This document shows positions 9,152 through 18,692 of a stretch of 64,000 nucleotides of DNA, one piece after another. The notes under the pieces were generated by a model. It did no database searches. It was not told where the DNA came from and was given only the letters and a program-made list of their open reading frames with translations. A program made the position numbers and the translations under genes. Source of the stretch: Arachnia propionica (lineage in GTDB: Bacteria; Actinomycetota; Actinomycetes; Propionibacteriales; Propionibacteriaceae); the NCBI RefSeq assembly GCF_003859805.1, contig NZ_RQZG01000015.1, positions 39,659 through 103,658 on the forward strand, in the 5' to 3' direction. How positions within the stretch are numbered: the stretch's first letter is position 1; each line of letters starts with the position of its first letter.

Positions 9152-9757
9152 TCAGTCAGCGGTTCGTGCCGGGAGGGTCTTCGGCTTGAACTGGGGTCGT
9201 GACGCCTCGAAGGCCTCGATGTCATCGGCGTGCTGCAGGGTCATCGAGATGTCGTCCAGGCCGTTCAGGAGCCGATGCCTGGTGTACTCGTCGATCTCGA
9301 AGTCGAGCCTGAGGTCACCCCGGGTGATGGTCTGCGACGGCAGGTCGACGGTTGTGACGAGATTCGGGTCCGCATCGATCCCGTCCCAGAGCCGGTCCCG
9401 ATCCGCCTCGGGGATCAGCGCCACCAGCAGACCCGCCTTGCCGGAGTTGGAACGGAAGATGTCCCCGAACCGGGTGCCGATGATGACCTTGAAGCCGTAG
9501 TTCTGCAGCGCCCACACGGCGTGTTCCCGGGAGGAACCCGTACCGAAGTCCGGTCCCGGGACCAGGATGGTGCCCTGCCGGAACGGCTCCTGGTTGAGCA
9601 CGAACCCGGGGTCACTGCGCCAGCCGGCGAACAGCCCGTCCTCGAAGCCGGTGCGGGTGATGCGTTTGAGGTAGACCGCCGGGATGATCTGGTCGGTGTC
9701 GACGTTGCTGCGCCGCAGCGGGACGGCGATTCCTGTGTGGGTGGTGAAGGCCTCCAT
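9152..9757 (-). CDS. leuD: 3-isopropylmalate dehydratase small subunit
   Basis: The small subunit of isopropylmalate isomerase (leucine synthesis), which pairs with LeuC. 201 residues, typical length. Visible family segments include [17 protein letters not shown] at the N-terminus and [17 protein letters not shown], the substrate-binding loop of aconitase-type swivel domains. It starts 3 bp after the leuC stop on the same strand, so leuCD form one operon. Confidence 0.96.
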   Translation of the reverse strand: MEAFTTHTGIAVPLRRSNVDTDQIIPAVYLKRITRTGFEDGLFAGWRSDPGFVLNQEPFRQGTILVPGPDFGTGSSREHAVWALQNYGFKVIIGTRFGDIFRSNSGKAGLLVALIPEADRDRLWDGIDADPNLVTTVDLPSQTITRGDLRLDFEIDEYTRHRLLNGLDDISMTLQHADDIEAFEASRPQFKPKTLPARTAD

Positions 9758-9760
9758 GGC

Positions 9761-11167
9761 TCAGGCTCCGATCAGGTCGGCGGGGGCGGACAGGTGGCCG
9801 GTGACGGCCGTGGCGGCTGCGACGGCGGGGCTGACGAGGTGGGTTCGCCCGCCCTTTCCCTGACGGCCCTCGAAGTTGCGGTTCGAGGTCGACGCGGACC
9901 GTTCTCCCGGGGCGAGCTGGTCCGGGTTCATGCCCAGGCACATCGAGCACCCTGCGGCCCGCCACTCGGCCCCGAAGTCGAGGAAGACCTTGTCGAGCCC
10001 CTCCAGTTCCGCCTCGAGCCGGACCCTGGCTGAGCCGGGGACCACCAACATCCGTACCCCGTCGGCGATCCGACGTCCCCGCAGGACGTCAGCGGCCAGG
10101 CGCAGGTCCTCGATCCTGCCGTTGGTGCAGGACCCGAGGAAGACGGTGTCGACGGCGATGTCACGCATCGGGGTGCCGGGGACCAGGTCCATGTACTCCA
10201 GGGCGCGTCGTGCGGTGGCCTGTTCCACCTCGGAGTCGAAGTCCTCCGGAGCCGGGACCACGCCACCGAGTGGGACACCGTGTCCGGGGTTGGTGCCCCA
10301 GGTGACGAACGGGGTGAGCTGGGTGGCGTCGATGTCGACCTCGACGTCGAAGTGCGCGTCATCGTCGGAGTGCAGGGTACGCCAGTACTCGACGGCGGCG
10401 TCCCAGTCCTCCCCCTCGGGGGCATGGGGGCGGCCCTTGAGGTAGGCGAAGGTGGTCTCGTCGGGGGCCACCATGCCGGCCTTGGCGCCCCACTCGATGG
10501 ACATGTTGCAGATGGTCATGCGGCCCTCCATCGAGAGCTGCTCGATGGTGGTTCCACGGTACTCCACGATGAAGCCCTGTCCCCCGCCTGTGCCCACCTT
10601 GGCGATCAGCGCCAGGACCACGTCCTTGGCGGTCACTCCCTCCGGCAGGTCACCGTTGATGTTGACCGCCATCATCCTCGGTTTCTTCTGGGGCAGGGTC
10701 TGGGTCGCCAACACGTGTTCCACCTCCGAGGTCCCGATCCCGAAGGCCAACGCCCCGAAGGCCCCGTGGGTGGAGGTGTGGGAGTCTCCACACACGATGG
10801 TCATGCCCGGCTGGGTCACCCCGAGCTGCGGGCCGATGATGTGGACCACCCCTTGGTCACGGTCCCCGAGGGAGTGGATGCGGATCCCGAATTCGGCGGC
10901 GTTGCGACGCAGCGTGTCGACCTGGGTGCGTGAGACCGGGTCGGCGATCGGGGCGAGGATGTTGAGGGTGGGCGTGTTGTGATCCTCGGTGGCCAGGGTG
11001 AGATCGGGCCGACGCACCTGCCTGCCGTTCATCCGCAGTCCCTCGAAGGCCTGTGGACTGGTGACCTCGTGCACCAGGTGGAGGTCGATGTAAAGAAGAT
11101 CGGGTTCGCCTGCCGTCGCGCGCACCACGTGCGCATCCCACACCTTCTCTGCGAGGGTCCTGCCCAT
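9761..11167 (-). CDS. leuC: 3-isopropylmalate dehydratase large subunit
   Basis: The catalytic [4Fe-4S] subunit of isopropylmalate isomerase, converting 2- to 3-isopropylmalate. 468 residues from the ATG at 11167, preceded by an AGGAAG SD. Cluster ligands are visible in [13 protein letters not shown] and [32 protein letters not shown] and [20 protein letters not shown] are further family hallmarks. The open frame extends upstream past the iclR region, but that part is out of family. The gene is divergent from an IclR regulator, a known arrangement for LtbR/NdgR-type control. Confidence 0.97.
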   Translation of the reverse strand: MGRTLAEKVWDAHVVRATAGEPDLLYIDLHLVHEVTSPQAFEGLRMNGRQVRRPDLTLATEDHNTPTLNILAPIADPVSRTQVDTLRRNAAEFGIRIHSLGDRDQGVVHIIGPQLGVTQPGMTIVCGDSHTSTHGAFGALAFGIGTSEVEHVLATQTLPQKKPRMMAVNINGDLPEGVTAKDVVLALIAKVGTGGGQGFIVEYRGTTIEQLSMEGRMTICNMSIEWGAKAGMVAPDETTFAYLKGRPHAPEGEDWDAAVEYWRTLHSDDDAHFDVEVDIDATQLTPFVTWGTNPGHGVPLGGVVPAPEDFDSEVEQATARRALEYMDLVPGTPMRDIAVDTVFLGSCTNGRIEDLRLAADVLRGRRIADGVRMLVVPGSARVRLEAELEGLDKVFLDFGAEWRAAGCSMCLGMNPDQLAPGERSASTSNRNFEGRQGKGGRTHLVSPAVAAATAVTGHLSAPADLIGA

Positions 11168-11244
11168 TCTTGGTCTTCCTTCTTCGTGATGGTTCGAACA
11201 CGCTCTCACGGTTTGTGACACCCCACCTTGCTTGTCCAGCATGT

Positions 11245-11258
11245 GAAACGATAGTCTC
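11245..11258. promoter_or_regulatory. Candidate IclR-type operator over the iclR -10 box
   Basis: GAAAC-GATA-GTCTC at 11245-11258 is a near-perfect inverted repeat. It lies in the 96-bp region between leuC and the IclR-type gene. It overlaps TAGTCT at 11252-11257, the likely -10 of the regulator gene, and ends 6 nt before its ATG. Autoregulation is inferred from position only. Confidence 0.4.
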
Positions 11259-11263
11259 GCGAT

Positions 11264-11986
11264 ATGGACGAAGGAAGTGGTGTTGGCGTTCTGGACAAGG
11301 CAGCCGCAGTGCTGTCCGCACTCGAGACGAGCCCATTGACCCTGGCCGGGTTGGTGACCGCGACGGGTCTGGCCCGCCCGACGGCGCACCGGTTGGCCGT
11401 GGCCCTGGAGCATCACCGACTGGTCGGTCGGGACCTTCAGGGGCGGTTCGTGCTCGGCACCCGGCTCGTGGAGCTGGCCGGCGCGGCGGCCGAGGATCCC
11501 CTGCTCACCACGGCAGGTCCCATTCTCACCCGGCTGCGCGACATCACCGGCGAATCCGCCCAGCTCTTCCGCAGGCAGGGCGACATCCGGATCTGCGCGG
11601 CGGCCGTGGAGCGCCCTTCGGGGTTGCGCGACACCGTCCCGCTGGGGGCGCAGCTGTCCATGACGGCGGGCTCGGCCGCCCAGGTCCTGCTGGCGTGGGA
11701 GGAACCGGAGCGACTCCCCCGCATGCTCGACGGCGCCGCCTTCACCGTCGCCGGGTTGCAGCAGGTCCGCCGACGGGGCTGGGCGCAGTCCGTGGCTGAA
11801 CGTGAACCGGGGGTGGCCTCGGTCTCCGCTCCGGTGCTGTCCCCGAACGGTCGCATCATCGCCGCGGTGAGCGTCTCGGGTCCCATCGAGCGCCTCACCC
11901 GACAACCGGGACGGTTGCACGCCCCCGCCGTGATGGCCGCTGCTGAACGTCTCAGTGAGGTGCTGCGTCGTACCGGTGGTGAATGA
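11264..11986 (+). CDS. IclR family transcriptional regulator, likely of leuCD (LtbR/NdgR-like)
   Basis: A 240-residue regulator with an N-terminal winged HTH (about residues 5-60, [18 protein letters not shown]) and a C-terminal IclR effector domain. In Corynebacterium (LtbR) and Streptomyces (NdgR) the IclR gene divergent from leuCD controls leucine genes, and the same layout here suggests the same job. The mRNA is probably leaderless: TAGTCT lies six bases before the ATG and no SD is present. leuB, 4 kb away, has the same TAGTCT box. A strong terminator follows the gene. Confidence 0.88.
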   Translation: MDEGSGVGVLDKAAAVLSALETSPLTLAGLVTATGLARPTAHRLAVALEHHRLVGRDLQGRFVLGTRLVELAGAAAEDPLLTTAGPILTRLRDITGESAQLFRRQGDIRICAAAVERPSGLRDTVPLGAQLSMTAGSAAQVLLAWEEPERLPRMLDGAAFTVAGLQQVRRRGWAQSVAEREPGVASVSAPVLSPNGRIIAAVSVSGPIERLTRQPGRLHAPAVMAAAERLSEVLRRTGGE

Positions 11987-11995
11987 CGACACACA

Positions 11996-12035
11996 GCAGA
12001 TCGCCCGGTCCACCTGAGTGGACCGGGCGATCTGC
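11996..12035. terminator. Bidirectional terminator between the iclR gene and the tRNA pair
   Basis: A perfect 18-bp inverted repeat (11996-12013 with 12018-12035) around a CTGA loop. It ends the rightward IclR gene and the leftward tRNA-Gln/tRNA-Glu transcript, whose 3' end lies 1-2 bases away. Confidence 0.88.
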
Positions 12036-12036
12036 T

Positions 12037-12112
12037 TGGTAGCCCCGACGGGATTCGAACCCGCGCTACCGCCTTGAGAGGGCGGCGTGCTAGGCCGCTA
12101 CACAACGGGGCC
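12037..12112 (-). tRNA. tRNA-Glu (anticodon CTC)
   Basis: Reading leftwards from 12112, a 7-bp acceptor stem (GGCCCCG paired with CGGGGCT), a CTC anticodon inside CCGCC-CTCTCAA-GGCGG, and a T arm with GGTTCGAATCC complete a full cloverleaf. The discriminator A is at 12040 and a CCA end is encoded (12039-12037). It lies downstream of tRNA-Gln on the same strand. Confidence 0.95.
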
Positions 12113-12148
12113 AAGCGTGGTGGATCGGCCTTTCACAAGGCCTTTCCG

Positions 12149-12220
12149 CAGGGGTACCTGGACTCGAACCAAGACTAACTGAACCAGAATCAGTCGGGCT
12201 GCCAATTACCCCATACCCCT
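12149..12220 (-). tRNA. tRNA-Gln (anticodon CTG)
   Basis: A 72-nt cloverleaf read leftwards from 12220: acceptor AGGGGTA paired with TACCCCT, anticodon arm ACTGA-TTCTGGT-TCAGT giving CTG, and T arm with GGTTCGAGTCC. CCA is not encoded. It probably shares a transcript with tRNA-Glu, which is 36 nt downstream. Confidence 0.95.
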
Positions 12221-12327
12221 GTGCGCTCTCTCGAGCACGAGTCGTAACTCTACATCCATGCCTGCCAGGAGCGCAAATCGACGTCGGGTCACCGTCCACC
12301 GTGCCAGGAGATCCGCCGGGATGACGA

Positions 12328-13272
12328 TCACGGCTCGCGAGGTCCGTGTCTCGTCCCGAGCTCTTCCAGCATGGCCAGCACCTCGGGGCAGACCTCGCAC
12401 TCGGGTTCGGCACTGTCCACCGGGTGTCCCAGCGACGCCAGGACGGCATCCACCACCTCGAACCGACCACGTCCCATGCCGTCGCTCATCTTCACCGCGA
12501 CCCCGGTACCGTCCGGTAGACCCACCGCGAGCACCCCCTCGGCCCCGATCTTGGCGATGGCACCGGGGACCTGCGTGGTGAGCCGCACCACCGCGTGACC
12601 GATCCCGGAGGTGTACTCGGGATGCTGCCGGAAGGCGTCGGCGACGAGTCGCCCGGGACCGTCGCTCTCCGCGGCGATCCGACCGAATCCGGCCGCCAGT
12701 CCGGGCAGTGTGGTCGCGAAGGCCGGAGCGGTGCACCCGTCGACCACCGGCTCCCCCACCACGCCGCAGTACTCCTCGACGGTGGCACGGATCTGCTGCT
12801 GGAGTGGGTGTGCCGGGTCCAGACAGCCCTCCGATGGCCACCCGGCCAGCTGACAGGTGCGCAGCATCGCTGCGTGTTTGCCTGAGCAGTTGTGGGCCAA
12901 CGGTTCCTTGCCCCGACCCGCGAGATGCCAGGCACGCAGTGCCTCCGGGTCCTGCGGCAGGTCCGGGGTGTGCCGGAAGTCGTCGACGGTCAGACCCGAG
13001 CGCGACAGGATCTCGAGAGCACCGGCGAGGTGGATGTCCTGTCCGGTGTGGGATGCCCCGGCCAATGCGAGCAGCTCCTCAGTGAGATCCAGGCCGTTGC
13101 GCAGCATCGCGACCACCTGGAACGGCTTCAGGGCGGATCTCGGCAGGACCGGCGCGGCCATGTCCCCCAGGGCCAGCAGCGTCCCTTCTGGCCCGACGAC
13201 GCAGACCCTCCCCCGGTGGTGCGACTCCGCCACCCACCCACGATGCACGGTTCCCAGCAACAGATCGAACAC
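12328..13272 (-). CDS. L-asparaginase II family (thermolabile-type) asparaginase
   Basis: Hydrolyses asparagine to aspartate and ammonia. 314 residues matching the PF06089 family rather than the classical AnsA/B fold: SALKPFQV near residue 45, ASHTGQDIH, HNCSGKHAAML in the middle, DGCTAPAFATTL, and KMSDGMGRGRFEV towards the C-terminus. GTG at 13272 has TAGACT six bases upstream, pointing to a leaderless mRNA. It lies alone beside the tRNA pair. Confidence 0.9.
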   Translation of the reverse strand: MFDLLLGTVHRGWVAESHHRGRVCVVGPEGTLLALGDMAAPVLPRSALKPFQVVAMLRNGLDLTEELLALAGASHTGQDIHLAGALEILSRSGLTVDDFRHTPDLPQDPEALRAWHLAGRGKEPLAHNCSGKHAAMLRTCQLAGWPSEGCLDPAHPLQQQIRATVEEYCGVVGEPVVDGCTAPAFATTLPGLAAGFGRIAAESDGPGRLVADAFRQHPEYTSGIGHAVVRLTTQVPGAIAKIGAEGVLAVGLPDGTGVAVKMSDGMGRGRFEVVDAVLASLGHPVDSAEPECEVCPEVLAMLEELGTRHGPREP

Positions 13273-13658
13273 GAGCGCAGTCTAGCCAGACGGTTGTGTG
13301 CTGGGGCTCGCCCGGGGTCCGGCCGCAGCCACCTCAGCCTTCTTCCACTTCTTCCCTCAGCCCCTTCCGCGGGCTCCACCCGACGCTTCACGGGAATCAT
13401 CCAGGCCGGCTTCCGTGCGGTCATTCCAGCCGCTGGTCGAGCCGCGAAGCGAGCGCGCCGAGCCCTTGGGACCGCCTGCTGAGGCCGACCCCCTGGTCTC
13501 GACCAGGACTGCTGGCCAGCACTCGCGGCCCGGTGTGAGCAGCGAACGAGCAGACCACGGACGGCCCTCCCCGAGTCAGCGCCGCTCTGGCTGTTTCGTG
13601 GAATGCATCTCCTGACTCCCGTTCCGACAGTGTTCGGACGTGCCCCTTCCCACTGGGC
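13273..13658. other. 386-bp intergenic region with small palindromes, no gene seen
   Basis: None of the six frames gives a convincing protein. The segment near 13430-13510 has inverted repeats of a kind common between genes in actinobacteria, including CCTGGTC-TC-GACCAGG at 13492-13507 and a related CTGGTCGAG about 60 bp upstream. The promoter of the asparaginase gene lies at its left edge. Confidence 0.5.
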
Positions 13659-14549
13659 TCAGGGGGTGAGGTCCGCCAGGTTCATACGGCGTCCGATCCA
13701 CCACGCCAGGAGGGCACAGAGAGCGAAGCTGCCGAGTGCGAGTGCGCTGGCGCTCCAGCTGATCGCCGTGACCGCTGCCGCCGTCGCGACACCCCCACTG
13801 ATCAAGGCATACCCGAAGGCCATGAGGTTGTTCACGACGTGAATCGCGATGGCGGCCTCCAGGCCGCCGGTGACGACCACGAGGGCACCGGCGATGAGCC
13901 CGAACCCGAGGCGGTGGAGGAACAGCGCCTGGTTCTGGGGACCGTGCATGAGTGCGAAGACCAGTGATGCGGCCAGCACTCCGATCCAGGCATGTCCCGT
14001 CGCCGAGCCGACGCTCTGCTGCAGGTAGCCGCGGAAGAAGACCTCCTCAGCAGCGGCCTGGAGCGGGGAGGTGACCAGGATGATGGCCAGGTAGACGTAC
14101 CACTGGGGCTGGGCCTCCTGCCACGCCAGACTCCGGGCCTCGGGACCGACCCACAGGATGATGTTGAGCACCACCACTGCCATGAGGGAACAGATCACGA
14201 GGTAGCGCCAGCGCATCCCCGGCTGCACCGAGGCCGTCCACCGCCAGCTCGCGTGATGCAGGTACCGCATGAGGACCAGGGCGATCAGGATCATGGAGGC
14301 CAGCCCCAGATGTGTGGCCAGCACACCCTCGGGAAAGTGGTAGGCCAGGGCATCCCTCAAGTAGTCGGGGACGTCGTCCGGTTGCCGGAACGTCGTCGCA
14401 AGGCCCAGGACCAGCAGGCTGACGACGCCGGGAAGCAGCAGGGCCAGGAGCAGGGCGACGATCGTCCCGATCAGCAACCGCCACGGCACCTGGCCGTACA
14501 GGACCAGTGGATGCCTGACCCCCGTGCGTGGAACCCACTGCCCCCTCAT
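13659..14549 (-). CDS. CPBP family intramembrane glutamic endopeptidase
   Basis: A 296-residue membrane protein with about seven to eight hydrophobic segments. The CPBP/Abi signature is present in the second half: EEVFFRGYLQQ (EExxxR), then LMHGPQN, and AIHVVNNL. Members process prenylated or other membrane-embedded substrates; some give immunity to self-made bacteriocins. The ATG overlaps the stop of the upstream FAH-family gene by 4 nt, so the two are co-translated, although a functional link is unclear. No bacteriocin gene is seen beside it. Confidence 0.85.
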   Translation of the reverse strand: MRGQWVPRTGVRHPLVLYGQVPWRLLIGTIVALLLALLLPGVVSLLVLGLATTFRQPDDVPDYLRDALAYHFPEGVLATHLGLASMILIALVLMRYLHHASWRWTASVQPGMRWRYLVICSLMAVVVLNIILWVGPEARSLAWQEAQPQWYVYLAIILVTSPLQAAAEEVFFRGYLQQSVGSATGHAWIGVLAASLVFALMHGPQNQALFLHRLGFGLIAGALVVVTGGLEAAIAIHVVNNLMAFGYALISGGVATAAAVTAISWSASALALGSFALCALLAWWIGRRMNLADLTP

Positions 14550-15343
14550 GCCTTGACCACGGGATTGCTCAGGCTCCCCAGGCCGTCGATCTCGACGGTG
14601 ACGACATCGCCGTCGGCCATCGGCCCCACCCCGGCCGGTGTGCCGGTGAGGATGACGTCACCCGGCAGCAGCGTCATGGTGGCGGAGATGTGGACCACCA
14701 GTTCGGCGATTCCCCGCACGAGCTGCGAGGTGTTGCCCTGCTGGCGCAGTTCGTCACCGACTCGGGTCTCGATCCCCAGGTGTCCTGCCTCCGCCAGCGT
14801 GAGATGGGTGTTGATCCAGGGCCCGAGCGGGCAGAAGGTGTCCGCCCCCTTGGCCCGGGTCCACTGCTCCACCTGCCAGTCACGGGCGGTGACGTCATTG
14901 GCGATGGTGTACCCGAAGATCACCTCGGGCACCCGCTCCAGGGGGACCTGCTTGCAGAAACGACCGATGACCACGGCCAGTTCGCCCTCGTGGTGCAGGT
15001 CCTCACAGCCCTCGGGTCGCACGATCGGTTCATTCGGCCCGATGACCGAGGTGTTCGGTTTCAGGAAGAGCAGCGGTGACTCGGGCACCTCGTTGCCCAG
15101 TTCCGCCGCGTGGTCGGCGTAGTTGCGTCCCACCCCGATGATCTTGCTGCGCGGGATGACCGGGGCCAGCAACCTGACCTCGGCCAGGTCGAACCTCGCT
15201 CCCGTGTAGTTGACCGGCACCCCTGCCAAGGGGTCACCGGTGATGGCGGCGATCGTGTCGGGATGTTCCCCACCGTCGACGGCCAGTTCGATGATGCCGT
15301 AGGCAGGGTCCTGACCTGCAGCGGCGAAACGGGCGATGCGCAT
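14546..15343 (-). CDS. Fumarylacetoacetate hydrolase family protein
   Basis: A 265-residue enzyme of the FAH superfamily, which cleaves or decarboxylates acyl-pyruvates and related 2-oxo acids. Metal ligands are visible in [14 protein letters not shown], with [16 protein letters not shown] and the C-terminal [13 protein letters not shown] motif. ATG at 15343 is used because the family N-terminus (MRIARFAA) begins there and TAGGCT lies seven bases upstream (leaderless). Close homologues are often called acylpyruvase or 2-hydroxyhepta-2,4-diene-1,7-dioate isomerase; the true substrate cannot be told here. Confidence 0.9.
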   Translation of the reverse strand: MRIARFAAAGQDPAYGIIELAVDGGEHPDTIAAITGDPLAGVPVNYTGARFDLAEVRLLAPVIPRSKIIGVGRNYADHAAELGNEVPESPLLFLKPNTSVIGPNEPIVRPEGCEDLHHEGELAVVIGRFCKQVPLERVPEVIFGYTIANDVTARDWQVEQWTRAKGADTFCPLGPWINTHLTLAEAGHLGIETRVGDELRQQGNTSQLVRGIAELVVHISATMTLLPGDVILTGTPAGVGPMADGDVVTVEIDGLGSLSNPVVKA

Positions 15344-15425
15344 GGAGGGCAGCCTACCGGAGGGCACATCTCGCGAGGTGGGCAACACATCCTCCCCGTC
15401 GGGGCCAACCTCTAGTCTTCGCGCC

Positions 15426-16478
15426 ATGACGAAACAGCGCTTGGCAGTCATCGGAGGCGACGGCATCGGTCCGGAGGTGACTGCGGAGGCTCTCAAGGTG
15501 CTGCACGCGGTGGCTGGGCCCGACACCTTCGAGGAGATCCACTACGACCTCGGTGCCGAGAGGTGGCAACGCACCGGTGAGGTGCTGCCGGACACGGTCC
15601 TTGAGGAGCTCCGGACGGTGGATGCCATCGTGCTCGGTGCCGTCGGTGCCGCACCGGGGTCGAAGGCCATCCCTTCGGGTCTGCTGGAACGTGGTCTGCT
15701 GCTCAAACTCCGTTTCGCCCTCGACCACGGGGTGAACCTGCGCCCCTCACGCCTCCACGCCGGGGTCCCCACCCCCCTCTCCCCCGAGGTCGTGGCCAGG
15801 GGGGACATCGACTTCGTCGTGGTACGGGAGGGCACCGAGGGCCTGTACTGCGGCAACGGCGGCACCGTTCGTCCCGGAACCCCTCAGGAGATCGCCACGG
15901 AGGTCTCGGTCAACACCGCCTTCGCGGTGGAACGGGTGATCCGTGACGCCTTCCAGCGGGCCCGTGCCCGCCGAGGCAGGCTGACCCTGCTCCACAAGCA
16001 CAATGTGCTGGTCCATGCCGGCGGGCTGTGGAACCGACTGTTCGCCGAGGTGGGTGAGGAATTCCCGGACGTGACGCGTTCCTACCTGCACATCGACGCC
16101 GCCATGATCGCGATGGTGGTCGAACCGTCACGGTTCGACGTGATCGTCACCGACAACCTGTTCGGTGACATCATCACCGATCTCGCTGCCGCGGTCACGG
16201 GCGGGATCGGGCTGGCGGCCTCGGCCAACATCAACACCTCCGGTGAGTACCCCTCGATGTTCGAGCCGGTGCACGGCTCCGCACCGGACATCGCCGGCCA
16301 GGGGATCGCGGACCCGACGGCGGCCATCAGCTCAGCCGCGCTGCTGCTGGCCCACCTCGGTCGGGAGGACCTGGCGGCCCGGATCGACGAGGCGGTGGCT
16401 CACGACATCGCCACCCGTCCCGTCGGTCCGGTGCTGACGGTTGAGGTCGGCGACCGGATCGCAGCCGCCGTCTCCTGA
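15426..16478 (+). CDS. leuB: 3-isopropylmalate dehydrogenase
   Basis: Oxidatively decarboxylates 3-isopropylmalate to 2-oxoisocaproate in leucine synthesis. 350 residues with GGDGIGPEV at the N-terminus, the substrate segment LRPSRL, the family block [19 protein letters not shown] and [14 protein letters not shown]. The true start is ATG 15426: TAGTCT lies seven bases upstream and no SD is present, as expected for a leaderless mRNA. The same box precedes the iclR gene. It is divergent from the FAH-family gene and followed by a strong terminator. Confidence 0.96.
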   Translation: MTKQRLAVIGGDGIGPEVTAEALKVLHAVAGPDTFEEIHYDLGAERWQRTGEVLPDTVLEELRTVDAIVLGAVGAAPGSKAIPSGLLERGLLLKLRFALDHGVNLRPSRLHAGVPTPLSPEVVARGDIDFVVVREGTEGLYCGNGGTVRPGTPQEIATEVSVNTAFAVERVIRDAFQRARARRGRLTLLHKHNVLVHAGGLWNRLFAEVGEEFPDVTRSYLHIDAAMIAMVVEPSRFDVIVTDNLFGDIITDLAAAVTGGIGLAASANINTSGEYPSMFEPVHGSAPDIAGQGIADPTAAISSAALLLAHLGREDLAARIDEAVAHDIATRPVGPVLTVEVGDRIAAAVS

Positions 16479-16492
16479 ACCCTGGAGGGACT

Positions 16493-16525
16493 AGGCGACG
16501 GCCGGGGTGCTCCCGGCCGTCGCCT
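16493..16525. terminator. Bidirectional terminator between leuB and the flotillin gene
   Basis: A perfect 14-bp GC-rich stem (16493-16506 with 16512-16525) with a 5-nt loop, placed between two convergent genes. Confidence 0.85.
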
Positions 16526-16543
16526 CGTGTTGCCTGACCTGGG

Positions 16544-18070
16544 TCAGGCCTCGCTGGTCTCCCCCTTCACGACGGTTCCCTGGGCCGGGGATCCCTTCGC
16601 GGAGGTGCGGGACTTCAGGATGTCCAACAGATCGATGCCGGTGGTGTTGCGGATCATCTCCACCGTCTGCAGGACGTTGTCGTTGATCTGCCGGGGCAGT
16701 GCGGCAGCCCCCTCGGTCGAGACGACGGTGAGCTTGTCGATGGCACCCATCGGGGCCGCGACCTTCTCGGCCACCTGGGGCAGGACCTCGACCAGCATCT
16801 GCAGGATCGCCGCCTCGTTGTAGTTGGCGAATGCCGCAGCGCGCTTGTCCATCGCCTCGGCCTCGGCGGTACCGATGGCGAGCACCGCGGCCGCCTTGGC
16901 ATCGCCCTCGGCCCGGGTGGCCTCCGCCTCGGCGATACGACGGGCCTTCTCGGCCTCACCCCGACGAGCACCCTCGATGGCCTCGGCCTCGGCCAGCGCG
17001 GCACGACGCTGCTTCTCGCCCTCACCGGTCAGACGAGCGGTCTCGGCCGCCGCCTCGGCCTGCGCGATGGCTGCGGCCTTGCGGGCCTCGGCCTCGAAGA
17101 TCTCCGAGTTGCGACGCGCCTGCGCCTGGGTCTCGGTCTCGTACCGCTTCGCGTCGGCGGGCTTGCGGACCTCGGTGTCGAGCTGGCGGTCCTTCAGCGC
17201 CGCCTGCCGGACGGCCACCTTCTCCTGCTCGGCGAGGATCGCCTGGTCACGGTCCGCCTGGGCGAGCGGACCGGAGGCCGCTGCCTGGGCGCGAGCCGCG
17301 TCGGTCTCGGCCTTGATCTCGGCCTCCTTGAGCACCAGGGCCCGCTCGGAGATGGCGATCTCCTGTTCGGCGGCGAGCCTTGCCTGCTCGGCCTCCCGAC
17401 GCGCCTCGGCCTCCGCGATGGCTGCGATCTGTCCGACCTTCGCGGACTCGGGACGCCCAAGGTCCGACAGGTAGGTGCCGTCATCGGTGATGTCCTGGAT
17501 CTGGAAGGTGTCGAGCACCAGTCCCTGACCGGTGAGCGAGGCCTCCGACTCGTCGGCGACCCGCTGCGCGAAGGCCGCCCGGTCACGAATGATCTGCTCC
17601 ACGGAGAGGCCACCGACGATGGAGCGCAGCGCACCGGCGAGGGTCTCCTGCGTGAAGGTCTCGATCTCCTCCTGCTGCATCAGGAATCGCTGGGCCGCGG
17701 CACGGATCGAGTCCTCGTTGCCACCGACCTTGACGATGGCCACGCCGTCGAGGTTGAGCTTGATGCCCTGCCCGGAGACCGCGTTGCGGATCTGCACCAT
17801 GATGCGACGGCTGGAGAGGTCCAGCACGTGGAGGCGCTGGATGAGTGGGATGACGAAGACGCCACCGCCCATGATGACCTTCTGACCGGACAGGTCGGTC
17901 GAGACCATGCCGGTCTCAGGATTGGTGACGGCCTTCCCCTTCTGGCCTGTGATGATGTACGCCTCGTTCGGGCGGGCCACCCGGTACCGGCTGGCGATCA
18001 ACCAGATCACCAGCACGGCGAGGATGATGACCCCTCCCACACCGGTGAGGAGGGAAGCGAGTTCTGGCAT
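16544..18070 (-). CDS. Flotillin-like SPFH/band 7 protein
   Basis: A 508-residue membrane scaffold protein of the flotillin family, linked to membrane microdomains and fluidity. One N-terminal membrane segment (about residues 8-26) is followed by an SPFH domain (to about 210) and a long Ala/Glu-rich coiled coil (EARREAEQARLAAEQE, then many EA/KA repeats) up to about residue 420. It is the second gene of a two-gene unit with an NfeD-like partner, a pairing widely conserved in bacteria. Confidence 0.93.
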   Translation of the reverse strand: MPELASLLTGVGGVIILAVLVIWLIASRYRVARPNEAYIITGQKGKAVTNPETGMVSTDLSGQKVIMGGGVFVIPLIQRLHVLDLSSRRIMVQIRNAVSGQGIKLNLDGVAIVKVGGNEDSIRAAAQRFLMQQEEIETFTQETLAGALRSIVGGLSVEQIIRDRAAFAQRVADESEASLTGQGLVLDTFQIQDITDDGTYLSDLGRPESAKVGQIAAIAEAEARREAEQARLAAEQEIAISERALVLKEAEIKAETDAARAQAAASGPLAQADRDQAILAEQEKVAVRQAALKDRQLDTEVRKPADAKRYETETQAQARRNSEIFEAEARKAAAIAQAEAAAETARLTGEGEKQRRAALAEAEAIEGARRGEAEKARRIAEAEATRAEGDAKAAAVLAIGTAEAEAMDKRAAAFANYNEAAILQMLVEVLPQVAEKVAAPMGAIDKLTVVSTEGAAALPRQINDNVLQTVEMIRNTTGIDLLDILKSRTSAKGSPAQGTVVKGETSEA

Positions 18071-18083
18071 TGATGATCCTTTC

Positions 18084-18593
18084 TTAGCGGGGAGGCAGTT
18101 CGGCGGTCACGGGTCTGACCTCGACGGCCGTCGGGGAGATGATGGCCGAGACCCAGACCTGGGTGCCGGCTGGGATGGAGACCTCGGAGGATGCGGCACG
18201 TTTGTCGTGGGAGCCGTGGATGTGGACCTCGCCGAAACCGACCGCGGGGATGTCCGTCACGACCCGGGCCTCGGCCCCGATGAGTGAGTTGTTGCTGACC
18301 GCGGCCCCCGTCTCTCCCCGCTTCAGCCAGCGGGTCAGAGCGATGGCTCCCCACGCGGCGACGATGCCGCAGACGATGCCGACCGGCACCATCAGCCACA
18401 GTGTCTCGGCGAAGGCCGAGGCGGCCACACCACCGAAGCCGAAGGCTCCGACGAAGGCCGCGAGGGCTGCGAGCGAGAAGATCTCCGAGTCGAAGCCGTC
18501 GAAGTGGAATGCCGCCTCGAAGAAGTCACCGAGGATGATGGAGGCCACGAGGAACAAGGAACCAGCAATTCCCAGGATGAGAAAGATGCTCAT
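18084..18593 (-). CDS. NfeD-like membrane protein, partner of flotillin
   Basis: 169 residues: an N-terminal hydrophobic segment (MSIFLILGIAGSLFLVAS), two more membrane segments near residues 40-85, and a C-terminal small beta-rich (OB-like) domain with LIGAEARVVTDIP and VHIHGS. NfeD proteins bind flotillins. A GGAGG SD precedes the ATG. The gap to the flotillin gene is 13 bp, so they form an operon. Confidence 0.8.
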   Translation of the reverse strand: MSIFLILGIAGSLFLVASIILGDFFEAAFHFDGFDSEIFSLAALAAFVGAFGFGGVAASAFAETLWLMVPVGIVCGIVAAWGAIALTRWLKRGETGAAVSNNSLIGAEARVVTDIPAVGFGEVHIHGSHDKRAASSEVSIPAGTQVWVSAIISPTAVEVRPVTAELPPR

Positions 18594-18692
18594 GGCCAGG
18601 ATCCTCCCGTTTTTCGTGTCTCACAAGCCTACCAACCGGAGGGGTCACGCCGTCATCCGGTCCTGGCCGTTCCCGGACCACAGGGATCGGGC

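Noticed and set aside
11168..12013. N-terminal extension of leuC by 282 codons
   Set aside because: It is antisense to the IclR gene; the LeuC family begins at 11167 after an SD.
13659..14549. CPBP protease as immunity protein of a bacteriocin cluster
   Set aside because: No bacteriocin precursor or modification gene is next to it; the partner gene is an FAH-family enzyme.
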